The translations under genes were made by a program, and so were the position numbers. Positions 48,251-54,933 of a stretch of 54,933 nt of DNA are shown here, piece by piece (the stretch's first letter is position 1; the number at the start of each line of letters is the position of its first letter). The notes below the pieces were generated by a model, which ran no database searches, was not told the origin of the DNA, and saw nothing but the letters and a program-made list of their open reading frames with translations. The stretch covers positions 2,903,336 through 2,958,268 of the forward strand of contig NZ_CP150484.1 in assembly GCF_037997115.1 (NCBI RefSeq), written 5' to 3'. The DNA comes from Amycolatopsis coloradensis. GTDB lineage: Bacteria > Actinomycetota > Actinomycetes > Mycobacteriales > Pseudonocardiaceae.

Positions 48251-49162
48251 TCAGCGGTACAGGGCGTGCTCCGCAGTCTCCGGATCCTTGCCCGCGTCCC
48301 GGACTTCGGCCATCCACTTGCCGAAGTCGGGGCGTGAACCGTCGACGTCGGTCAGGCCGTACTCGTTCATCAACGTCCACGACGCGAGCGTCTTGCCGGC
48401 GAACCGCGAGACCTCCGCGTCGGTCGCCAGCTTCGCGACGCCCCGCCCGAGCAGTGCCGGGGTCTCCGAGATGGCGAAGTCGGCCGGAGCGGACTTGCCG
48501 ACCGCGTCCCGCCACGTCTCCTCGGTGACCCCGAAGTAGTCGAGCATGGCTTCCGAACGCAGGAAACCCGGCGTGACGGTCATGCCGACACAGCCGTACT
48601 TCTTCAATTCGGCGCCGAGCGCCCTGCCGATCGCGCGGATCCCGCATTTCGCGAGGAAGTACGGGATCCCCGCGCCGACGTACTCGTCGTGGTCGCCGTC
48701 GGTGACCTCGATGACGAGACCGCCCTCCCGCTTCACCACCAGCGGGAGAAGCCGGTGCAACGCGATCAGATGCGTGTCGATCGCGTTGTGCACCAGCGTG
48801 AGCGCGTCGTCGAGGCTGGAGTCCCAGTACGCCCCATCGAAGTCCGCGTACTGGTCACCGCCCCAGACGTCGTCGACCAGGACGTCGATCCGGCCGTCCA
48901 CTTCGGACTCGATCCGAGCCCTCAGCGCGTCCACATCGGACAGTTCGGTGAAGTCGGTCCGGACGGGGATGCCCCGGCCGCCCGCCGCGTCGACGAGTTC
49001 CGCGGTGTCTTCGATCGTCTCCGACCGCTTCATCGGCGACTGGTGCTCACGCGTCGTGCGGCCGGTGACGAACACCGTCCAGCCGAGCCTGCCCAGTTCC
49101 ACCGCGATCGCCCGGCCACATCCCCGCGTCGCCCCCGTGACCACGGCCACTTTCCGATCCAT
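48251..49162 (-). CDS. SDR family oxidoreductase
   Basis: A 303-residue short-chain dehydrogenase. The cofactor loop TGATRGCG is at the N-terminus with a following TGRTTREHQ, which suggests NADPH. The catalytic lysine and tyrosine are in YFLAK, but the usual serine is replaced by threonine or aspartate (IEVTDGDHDEYVG). The C-terminal part is longer than classical SDRs and WGGDQYADFDG is characteristic of this subgroup. The ATG follows the TetR stop directly (TGAATG), so the two form an operon. Confidence 0.88.
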   Translation of the reverse strand: MDRKVAVVTGATRGCGRAIAVELGRLGWTVFVTGRTTREHQSPMKRSETIEDTAELVDAAGGRGIPVRTDFTELSDVDALRARIESEVDGRIDVLVDDVWGGDQYADFDGAYWDSSLDDALTLVHNAIDTHLIALHRLLPLVVKREGGLVIEVTDGDHDEYVGAGIPYFLAKCGIRAIGRALGAELKKYGCVGMTVTPGFLRSEAMLDYFGVTEETWRDAVGKSAPADFAISETPALLGRGVAKLATDAEVSRFAGKTLASWTLMNEYGLTDVDGSRPDFGKWMAEVRDAGKDPETAEHALYR

Positions 49163-49741
49163 TCAGGACACTCCCTTCCACGCGGTCAGCACCGCGTCCA
49201 CGTCTTGTCCCAACCGTTCGGTGATCCGGCCCTTCGGCCGGATCGACCAGTCCAGCGCGGCCCCGTTCGCCACCCCCAGCAGCACTCGTGCGGCGCGGAC
49301 GACACCCGGCGCACCCGGCAGGTCACGCGTCGCGACGCGCACCAGCCTGCGCAATTCCGCTTCCACGGCGGTGAAATGTTCACCGAGCAGGGCGCGCAGT
49401 TCCGGATCGCCGATGTCCACCCCCAGCTGCCCGAGATGGTTCGCCGCGGTCTCCGCGTCACCGAGTCCCTCGTACACCACGACGACCGCCGCCCGCAGCG
49501 CCTCCACGGGGTCGGCCAGCTCGCCGCATTCCCGCATCAGTCCTACGACGGATCGCGTGTTCGCCCGGCTCAGCGCCAGCAAGAGACCGTTCTTCGAACC
49601 GAATCGCTGGGCGACGGTGCCGACCGCGACACCGGCCTCCGCCGCCACCTGGGCCAGCGTGAAACCCGGGCCGACCATGCCGATCACGGTTCCCGCCGCT
49701 TCCAGCAGCCGCTCGTCGGTGATGGTGCGGGGTCTCGCCAT
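49163..49741 (-). CDS. TetR family repressor of the SDR operon
   Basis: A 192-residue protein with an N-terminal MARPRTITDERLLEAAGTVIGMVGPGFTLAQVAAEAGVAVGTVAQRFGSKNGLLLA and a TetR ligand domain. The ATG 49741 (MARPR) is chosen over an upstream ATG at 49765 because that start would lie inside the operator. The palindrome ends 10 nt before the start. The partner gene encodes an SDR reductase, so an inducer that is also its substrate is likely. Confidence 0.9.
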   Translation of the reverse strand: MARPRTITDERLLEAAGTVIGMVGPGFTLAQVAAEAGVAVGTVAQRFGSKNGLLLALSRANTRSVVGLMRECGELADPVEALRAAVVVVYEGLGDAETAANHLGQLGVDIGDPELRALLGEHFTAVEAELRRLVRVATRDLPGAPGVVRAARVLLGVANGAALDWSIRPKGRITERLGQDVDAVLTAWKGVS

Positions 49742-49750
49742 GTGGATTAT

Positions 49751-49764
49751 TGAACCATGGTTCA
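49751..49764. promoter_or_regulatory. Palindromic TetR operator
   Basis: TGAACCATGGTTCA is a perfect 14-bp dyad flanked by TTAT/TTAA, 9 nt upstream of the TetR start codon and 168 nt upstream of the divergent ABC genes. It is the expected autoregulatory site. Confidence 0.8.
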
Positions 49765-49932
49765 TTAACCCCGGCGAATCAGGGTCACTCTCAGGGGTAT
49801 CACCGATCGCGTACGCCGCCGGAAGACGGCAAGCTACGTCTCAGGTCGGGTACCAGGTTGGCACCTCAGGATGACGCGCTCGGCCACCCACATGGACGAC
49901 GATTGTTCTCGCAGTCGCCGAGGGGAGCAGAC

Positions 49933-50874
49933 ATGATCGAGGCAGCGGGCCTCACCAAGCGGTACGGCAAGACACTGGCGGTGAACGACCTGTCCTTCTC
50001 CGTCGCGCCGGGGGAGGTCACCGGCTTCCTCGGCCCCAACGGCGCGGGCAAGTCGACGACCATGCGGATGATCCTCGGCCTGGACAATCCGACGTCGGGC
50101 CAGGTGCGTATCGGGGGCAAGCTCTACCGCGAACTGAAGGACCCGCTGCGGACGGTCGGCGCACTGCTGGACGCCAAATGGGTGCACCCCAACCGGTCGG
50201 CGCGCGCGCATCTGCAGTGGATGGCGCGGTCCAACAAGATCCCGGCGGGCCGGGTCGACGAGGTGCTCGAGATCGTCGGGCTCACCAGCGTCGCCGGGAA
50301 GCGCGCCGGCGGTTTCTCCCTCGGCATGTCGCAGCGACTGGGGATCGCGGCGGCCCTGCTGGGCGACCCGGAGGTCCTCCTCTTCGACGAGCCCGTCAAC
50401 GGCCTCGACCCCGAGGGCATCCTCTGGATCCGGAAGTTCATGCACCGGCTGGCCGGCGAAGGCCGCACGGTGTTCGTTTCCTCGCACCTCCTTTCGGAGA
50501 TGGCGCTGACCGCGAGCCACCTGGTCGTGATCGGCAAGGGGCGCCTGATCTCCCAGTCCTCCACCGAGGACTTCGTGGCGCGGGCCGCCGAGAACACGGT
50601 CAAGGTGCGGTCGCCGCAACTGCCCGCGTTGCGCGCCGCGCTGACGCAGGCGAGCGCTCAGGTCACCGACGCCGACCGATCGCTCGTCGTGTCCGGTTTG
50701 GACAGTGAGAAGATCGGCGAGATCGCCGCGGCCAACCAGATCGTGCTGCACGAGCTCAGCCCGCAGACCGGCTCCCTGGAGCAGGCCTTCATGCAGATCA
50801 CCGGCGATTCGGTCGAGTACCACACCGGTCTCAGCAACGACTCCGTGGAAGCCGCGTTCTCCGCCGCCCAGTAG
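49933..50874 (+). CDS. ABC transporter ATPase, duplicated system copy 1
   Basis: A 313-residue ATPase of the ABC-2 type. Walker A is LGPNGAGKSTT, the signature FSLGMSQRLGIA, and Walker B VLLFDEPVNGLDPEG; the C-terminal tail of about 100 residues regulates the pair. It is a close paralogue of the ATPase at 51786 (same opening MIEA.GLTKRYG and the same SLGMSQRLGIA). ATG 49933 follows GAGGGGAG. It lies divergent to the TetR-SDR operon. The substrate is unknown; this branch resembles antibiotic-peptide resistance exporters. Confidence 0.87.
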   Translation: MIEAAGLTKRYGKTLAVNDLSFSVAPGEVTGFLGPNGAGKSTTMRMILGLDNPTSGQVRIGGKLYRELKDPLRTVGALLDAKWVHPNRSARAHLQWMARSNKIPAGRVDEVLEIVGLTSVAGKRAGGFSLGMSQRLGIAAALLGDPEVLLFDEPVNGLDPEGILWIRKFMHRLAGEGRTVFVSSHLLSEMALTASHLVVIGKGRLISQSSTEDFVARAAENTVKVRSPQLPALRAALTQASAQVTDADRSLVVSGLDSEKIGEIAAANQIVLHELSPQTGSLEQAFMQITGDSVEYHTGLSNDSVEAAFSAAQ

Positions 50875-50903
50875 CCGCTCACTCTTCCGAGGAAAGAAAA
50901 GCC

Positions 50904-51635
50904 ATGACTCTGCTCGCCGTGGAACGCATCAAGCTGTTCACCACACGCTCACCCTGGTGGTGCGCACTGATCACCCTCGCGGTCGTGATCGGCTTCGCCG
51001 CCATCTTCGCCGGCGCCGCGCCATCGGGGGAATTCACCGACGTCGGCATGTCCCAGTTCGGCTACGTCTTCGGGATGACCGTGGTCATGGTGCTGGCCGC
51101 GCTTTCGGTGACCACCGAATACCGCTTCGGCACCATCCGGACCACCTTCCAGGCCGTGCCGAACCGCCGCGCCGCGCTGCTGGCGAAGACCGGCGTCGTC
51201 GCGATGCTCTCGCTGGTGATCGGCGAGATCGCCGCGTTCGGCGCCTGGGCCCTCGCCTCGATCATGCGGCCGGAGGATCTCGCGCTGAACACCGGCGCGG
51301 AGTGGATCAGCGTCGCCGGGGTCGGCCTGGTGTTCGCCCTCGCCTCGGTGATCGCGGTCGCCGTCGGCATCCTGATCCGGCAGAGCGCCGGCGCCATCTC
51401 GCTCCTGCTGATCTACACCCTCGCGGTCGAGAACCTGATCCAGCTCATCCCGAAGATCGGCAAGGACATCTACGACTGGATGCCGTTCCACGTCGCGGAC
51501 CGGTTCCTCACCGGCTCGGGCCCCGCGGCGGCGGAAGCGCCGTTGAGCCAAGCCGGGTCGCTCGCCTACTTCGCCGGTTTCGCGCTGGTACTGCTGGTCA
51601 TCTCGCTGGTCGTCGCGGACAAGCGCGACGCGTAA
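50904..51635 (+). CDS. ABC-2 permease, duplicated system copy 1
   Basis: A 243-residue membrane protein with six hydrophobic helices. It begins ERIKLFTTRSPWWCALITLAVVIGF, ends LVVADKRDA and keeps a TTFQAVPNRRAALLAKTG loop. The same elements occur in the second permease (ERIKLLSTRAPWWCAA, LTFQAVPSRVPALLAKG). It is 29 nt after its ATPase, with GAGGAAAGA upstream. Together they form one exporter. Confidence 0.87.
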   Translation: MTLLAVERIKLFTTRSPWWCALITLAVVIGFAAIFAGAAPSGEFTDVGMSQFGYVFGMTVVMVLAALSVTTEYRFGTIRTTFQAVPNRRAALLAKTGVVAMLSLVIGEIAAFGAWALASIMRPEDLALNTGAEWISVAGVGLVFALASVIAVAVGILIRQSAGAISLLLIYTLAVENLIQLIPKIGKDIYDWMPFHVADRFLTGSGPAAAEAPLSQAGSLAYFAGFALVLLVISLVVADKRDA

Positions 51636-51711
51636 GGACTTCCACAGGGGAGAAAGCCGGATGTCTCGCTCGGGGGAGTGAGGCGTCCGGACGGGGAGAA
51701 AAAAGGGGAAC

Positions 51712-51749
51712 AAGGACCGGGCCGCCTATCGGGGGGCAGCCCGGTCCTT
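51712..51749 (+). terminator. Terminator between the duplicated ABC systems
   Basis: Perfect 11-bp arms AAGGACCGGGC (51712-51722) and GCCCGGTCCTT (51739-51749) followed by TCCC. It isolates the first exporter operon from the second. Confidence 0.85.
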
Positions 51750-51785
51750 TCCCGCGTAATGTCGGAATCCACTGGAGGGAGGCTG

Positions 51786-52703
51786 ATGATCGAGGCCACC
51801 GGACTCACGAAACGCTACGGCGACAAGCTCGCCGTCGACGGACTTTCCTTCACCGCCGAAGCGGGCCGGGTGACGGGATTCCTCGGCCCCAACGGGGCGG
51901 GGAAGTCCACCACCATGCGGATGATGCTCGGGCTCGACAACCCGACGTCGGGCTCGGTGACGATCGACGGCATGGCCTACCGCGAGCTGCGTGATCCACT
52001 TCGGACGGTCGGCGGCATGATCGACGCCACCTGGCGGCATCCCGGCCGCACCGCCCGCGAGCACCTCCGGTGGATCGCCGCGACGAATGGCCTGCCGGAC
52101 AAGCGCGTCGACGAGGTACTCCGGCTGGTCGGGCTCGACTCGGTCGCCCGCAAACGGGCCGGGCAGTTCTCGCTCGGGATGTCGCAGCGGCTCGGGATCG
52201 CCACGGCGCTGCTGGGCGACCCCCGGGTGCTGCTGTTCGACGAGCCGGTCAACGGGCTCGACCCCGAGGGCATCGTGTGGATCAGGAAGCTGATGCACGC
52301 GCTCGCCGCCGAGGGGCGCACCGTGTTCGTGTCCAGCCACCTGCTGCCGGAGATGGCGCAGACCGCGCAGGACCTCGTCGTGATCGGCCGGGGGAAGCTG
52401 ATCTACCAGGGCACGATGGAGGAGTTCGTCGGCCGGGCGAAGGGCCTCGGCGTGCGGGTCCGCAGCCCGCATCTGCCCGAACTTCGGACCGCGCTCACCG
52501 ACAAGGGCGCCGAGTTCCGCGAGGAGGACGGCGCGCTCGTCGTGTCCGAAATGGACAGTGACACCATCGGCGAACTCGCGTTCGCCGCCGGCGCGACGCT
52601 CCACGAGCTGAAGCCGCTCGCCGGCTCGCTCGAACAGGCGTACATGCAACTCACCGCCGAGGCCGTCGAGTACGGCGCCGGCGTACCGGAGGTGGCCCGA
52701 TGA
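51786..52703 (+). CDS. ABC transporter ATPase, duplicated system copy 2
   Basis: A 305-residue paralogue of the ATPase at 49933 with Walker A LGPNGAGKSTT, signature FSLGMSQRLGIA and Walker B VLLFDEPVNGLDPEG. The WIRKLMHALAAEGRTVFVSSHLLPEM block is almost the same. The true start is ATG 51786 (MIEATGLTKRYG), with GGAGGGAGG seven nt upstream, not the longer in-frame opening. It overlaps its permease by 4 nt, unlike copy 1. Confidence 0.88.
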   Translation: MIEATGLTKRYGDKLAVDGLSFTAEAGRVTGFLGPNGAGKSTTMRMMLGLDNPTSGSVTIDGMAYRELRDPLRTVGGMIDATWRHPGRTAREHLRWIAATNGLPDKRVDEVLRLVGLDSVARKRAGQFSLGMSQRLGIATALLGDPRVLLFDEPVNGLDPEGIVWIRKLMHALAAEGRTVFVSSHLLPEMAQTAQDLVVIGRGKLIYQGTMEEFVGRAKGLGVRVRSPHLPELRTALTDKGAEFREEDGALVVSEMDSDTIGELAFAAGATLHELKPLAGSLEQAYMQLTAEAVEYGAGVPEVAR

Positions 52704-53452
52704 CCGCGGCGAACATGCTCCGCGCGGAGCGGATCAAGCTGCTGAGCACGCGCGCTCCCTGGTGGTGCGCGGCCATCGCGGTGGTGGTCGCGCTGGCCTA
52801 CACCGCGCTGTTCTTCGGCTTCGTGCCGCTCGAAGGCCAGACAGGCGTCACCTCGACGCAGGTCGCCAGCGCGCTCGGCCGCACCGTGGTGCTGGTCCTC
52901 GCCATCCTCGCGGCGGCGACGGAGTTCAACTGGGGCACGATGAAGCTCACCTTCCAGGCGGTGCCGTCGCGCGTGCCCGCCTTGCTGGCGAAGGGCGCCG
53001 TCGTCGGGGTGTTCTCCGGGCTGATCGGGCTGCTGGTGGGCTTCGGCTCGTGGGCGGTCGCGTACCTGATCAAACCGGCCGCCGACCTGGGCCTGGCTTC
53101 GGGCGCCGACTGGCGTGCGGTGGCGGGCCAAGGCCTGACCTTCTTCCTGACCGGTCTGCTCGGCGTCGGCCTCGGACTACTGTTCCGCAGCCCCGCGTTC
53201 GCGCTCGGGTTCGCGCTGGCCTGGACGCAGGTGCTCGAAGGGCTCGTCGTGCTGATTCCGAAAGTGGGCGACGACATCTACCAGTGGATGCCGTTCTTCG
53301 CGGCGAATCAGTTTTCCGGGCCGGATCTCACGGTGTCGATGTTGAAACTCGAACCACCGCTGGGGCCGTGGGGTTATTTGGCTTATTTCGGCGGCATCTG
53401 CGTGATTATCTATGCGGCCGGGCTGATGATCACCCATCGAAGGGATGCGTGA
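52700..53452 (+). CDS. ABC-2 permease, duplicated system copy 2
   Basis: A 250-residue paralogue of the permease at 50904. Six helices; the N-terminus MTAANMLRAERIKLLSTRAP then WWCAAIAV and the C-terminus GLMITHRRDA match copy 1. The TGA/ATG overlap with its ATPase gives tight coupling. Both systems together look like a local duplication followed by divergence, which may give two substrate ranges. Confidence 0.88.
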   Translation: MTAANMLRAERIKLLSTRAPWWCAAIAVVVALAYTALFFGFVPLEGQTGVTSTQVASALGRTVVLVLAILAAATEFNWGTMKLTFQAVPSRVPALLAKGAVVGVFSGLIGLLVGFGSWAVAYLIKPAADLGLASGADWRAVAGQGLTFFLTGLLGVGLGLLFRSPAFALGFALAWTQVLEGLVVLIPKVGDDIYQWMPFFAANQFSGPDLTVSMLKLEPPLGPWGYLAYFGGICVIIYAAGLMITHRRDA

Positions 53453-53577
53453 GCATTTACCGCGGCCAAAGGAGTTAAGTCCACGTTAAGAGGCTGTGGC
53501 TTCTCTCACACGGAGCGGACATACTGTTCCAGCCCGGGCGATGCTCGGGATGAGCCTATTTCTCGGCTCTCGGCCCC

Positions 53578-53588
53578 GGAGGTGATCC
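53578..53588 (+). promoter_or_regulatory. Perfect Shine-Dalgarno sequence fixing a TTG start
   Basis: GGAGGTGATCC is complementary to the 3' end of 16S rRNA over 11 nt, the longest such match seen in the window. It directly abuts TTG 53589 with six nt between GGAGG and the start, so it decides the start codon. Confidence 0.85.
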
Positions 53589-54164
53589 TTGACGGTGGAT
53601 TCCGGTCAGGGAGTGGAACGCATGATCCCGCAAGCCCGCACGGAAAGTACGCAGCCCCGGCTCGAGCCCATGCTCGACCTCGAATGGTCACAGGCGATCG
53701 AACTGCCCCGCACGGTCGCGTCCGCGACCCGGCCATCCGATATCCGCCGCGCCTGGGTACACCGCGCGCCCGAAGATCTCGTTGTCGCGCTGTACCGCGC
53801 GTCCAGCGGAATGCACGGCGAAATTCCAGCGCCGTGGTGGCTTCGCGCCGTCGTGGAAGGCAGACTCGAATCGCGGGAACTCGGTTTCCGCATCGAAGAT
53901 CGGATCGCCGGTCTGCTCGGCAGGCGTCCCGGCTGGGAATTCGTCCCGTGGGCCGCGGACGGGGAATCCGGTTACTGGGAGTTCATGCCCTCTGAACGCG
54001 GAGCGTCCGGGCATTCGATCCCGACCACGGTGCTGAACACGAGCCGCCACGACGGCTGGATCGACGTTCTCCCCGCCCATTCCAGCACGACGCCGTCGCC
54101 GACCGCGGTCGCCGGATTCGCGGGCCTGCGCTCGCGGCTGGGGGAGTTCGAAGCCGTCCGGTAA
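53589..54164 (+). CDS. Conserved-looking protein of unknown function
   Basis: A 191-residue soluble protein without signal peptide or membrane helix. I recognise no domain. Sequence features are a Trp-rich middle (IPAPWWLRAVVEG, GWEFVPWAADGESGYWEF) and a Ser/Thr-rich end. The TTG start is set by an 11-nt perfect Shine-Dalgarno match; weak codons with such sites suggest controlled expression. It precedes trmB by 19 nt but trmB looks independently transcribed. A regulator of the tRNA gene is a mere possibility. Confidence 0.7.
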   Translation: MTVDSGQGVERMIPQARTESTQPRLEPMLDLEWSQAIELPRTVASATRPSDIRRAWVHRAPEDLVVALYRASSGMHGEIPAPWWLRAVVEGRLESRELGFRIEDRIAGLLGRRPGWEFVPWAADGESGYWEFMPSERGASGHSIPTTVLNTSRHDGWIDVLPAHSSTTPSPTAVAGFAGLRSRLGEFEAVR

Positions 54165-54183
54165 CCCCGCGTTTAATGGGCTG

Positions 54184-54891
54184 GTGGAAAACGAGGACCA
54201 GCCACGGATGCGCAGCGTGGTCAGCTATGTCAAACGCGGCGGCCGGATGACCGTCGGGCAGCAGCGAGCCTGGAACGAACTCTGGCCGTCGCTCGGCCGC
54301 ACCGTCGCCGAACTGCCCGAAGGACCGGTGGATTTCGGCGACTGGTTCGGCAGGCAGGCGCCGGTGATGGTGGAGATCGGTTCGGGCATGGGCGAGACCA
54401 CGTCCCAGCTCGCCGCCGCCGCGCCGGAACTCAACTACGTCGCGGTCGAGGTCTACGAACCGGGGCTCGGCCAGCTGATGTTGCGCGCCGAGAAGCTCGG
54501 GGTGAAGAACCTGCGGCTGATGCACGGTGACGCCGTCGTGCTGCTGACCTCGTATGTGGAGCCGGGATCGCTGGCCGGGGTCCGGCTGTTCTTCCCGGAC
54601 CCGTGGCCTAAGAAGCGGCACCACAAACGGCGGATCGTGCAGCCGGAGTTCGTCGCGCTGGTTGCCTCGCGGCTCGCGCCGGGCGGCACCTTCCACATGG
54701 CGACCGACTGGGAGAACTACGCCGAGCAGATGATGGAGGTCTGCTCGGCCGAGCCGCTCCTGCGCAACCGCCACGCCGACGAGCCCGGAGGCTGGGCGCC
54801 GCGGCCGGAGTGGCGGCCGATCACGAAGTTCGAGAACCGCGCCGACGTCGAGGGGCGGATATCGCACGACCTGATCTTCGAGCGGGTCTAG
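54184..54891 (+). CDS. trmB: tRNA (guanine-N7)-methyltransferase
   Basis: A 235-residue SAM-dependent enzyme that makes m7G46 in the variable loop of tRNAs. The SAM loop is VEIGSGMGETT, then VAVEVYEPGL. FFPDPWPKKRHHKRRIV is the signature TrmB motif with the catalytic Asp. ATDWENYAEQM and the late ITKFENRAD complete it. The GTG start 54184 lies 7 nt after TTTAAT, so the message is probably leaderless. The gene is complete within the window. Confidence 0.95.
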   Translation: MENEDQPRMRSVVSYVKRGGRMTVGQQRAWNELWPSLGRTVAELPEGPVDFGDWFGRQAPVMVEIGSGMGETTSQLAAAAPELNYVAVEVYEPGLGQLMLRAEKLGVKNLRLMHGDAVVLLTSYVEPGSLAGVRLFFPDPWPKKRHHKRRIVQPEFVALVASRLAPGGTFHMATDWENYAEQMMEVCSAEPLLRNRHADEPGGWAPRPEWRPITKFENRADVEGRISHDLIFERV

Positions 54892-54933
54892 AACGACCTC
54901 GCCAGAAAGGGCCGGTCAGGACGTCCCCACGTC

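Noticed and set aside
1..54933. tRNA or rRNA genes
   Set aside because: No cloverleaf with a GTTC-type T-arm or rRNA-like conserved stretch was seen by eye; a covariance-model search would be decisive.

Overview
The window is a high-GC actinobacterial chromosome segment. Many genes start with GTG or TTG, many neighbours overlap by 4 nt, and there are several TetR regulators, an F420-type luciferase-like oxidoreductase, IniA-like dynamins and a mycobacterial-type MaoC/FabG4/FadA2 lipid cluster. Gene content and style suggest a Pseudonocardiaceae member, most likely Amycolatopsis or a close relative (inference; no rRNA or marker gene is present). I saw no tRNA, rRNA, CRISPR array, transposase, prophage or large antibiotic cluster.

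Layout. 0.1-5.1 kb: a BpsA-like aminopropyltransferase, then a four-gene OpuC/ProU-type osmolyte ABC importer. 5.2-9.3 kb: a GNAT acetyltransferase, a secreted subtilase with a P domain, a proline-rich membrane protein and an SMP-30 lactonase. 9.4-13 kb: a TetR-ABC exporter operon, a decayed P-loop kinase gene and fxsA. 13-18.7 kb: a lipid-metabolism block (two SCP2-like proteins, a TetR regulator, MaoC hydratase, FabG4-like reductase, thiolase) tied together by two copies of one palindromic operator. 18.7-25.3 kb: a DrrAB-type exporter, a lone YCII/DGPF protein, DoxX and GDPD proteins, a TipA-like MerR regulator with an internal start, an AAA ATPase and a 49-residue basic miniprotein with its own terminator. 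25.4-28.6 kb: a MarR-GNAT fusion and an ECF42 sigma factor operon with two DGPF proteins. 28.8-36.4 kb: a ceramidase-like protein, a monocarboxylate symporter pair, a secreted tripeptidyl-peptidase-like hydrolase, a 289-bp nested inverted repeat, an Xre regulator, an EndoU-like/immunity-like chimera and an ABC pair. 36.4-45.6 kb: an LLM oxidoreductase, pckG, an acidic Ca-loop protein, and two dynamin-like GTPases with a GrpE-like protein, separated by a TetR/YqeB-like insert. 45.7-54.9 kb: a NarL-type two-component pair, a VOC protein, a TetR-SDR pair, two tandemly duplicated ABC systems, an unknown protein and trmB.

Main threads across genes. (1) An ECF42-type promoter word (TGTCGA, 17-nt spacer, CGWC) lies upstream of the sigma operon and of the lone DGPF gene 6 kb away, and a one-mismatch version precedes the SMP-30 gene. 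(2) Two families of intergenic palindromes recur, one with three copies and one with four. (3) The nested inverted repeat beside the Xre and EndoU-like genes carries 21-bp iterons and is the strongest unexplained DNA structure. (4) Candidate DnaA-box pairs occur at two intergenic sites far from any visible replication gene.
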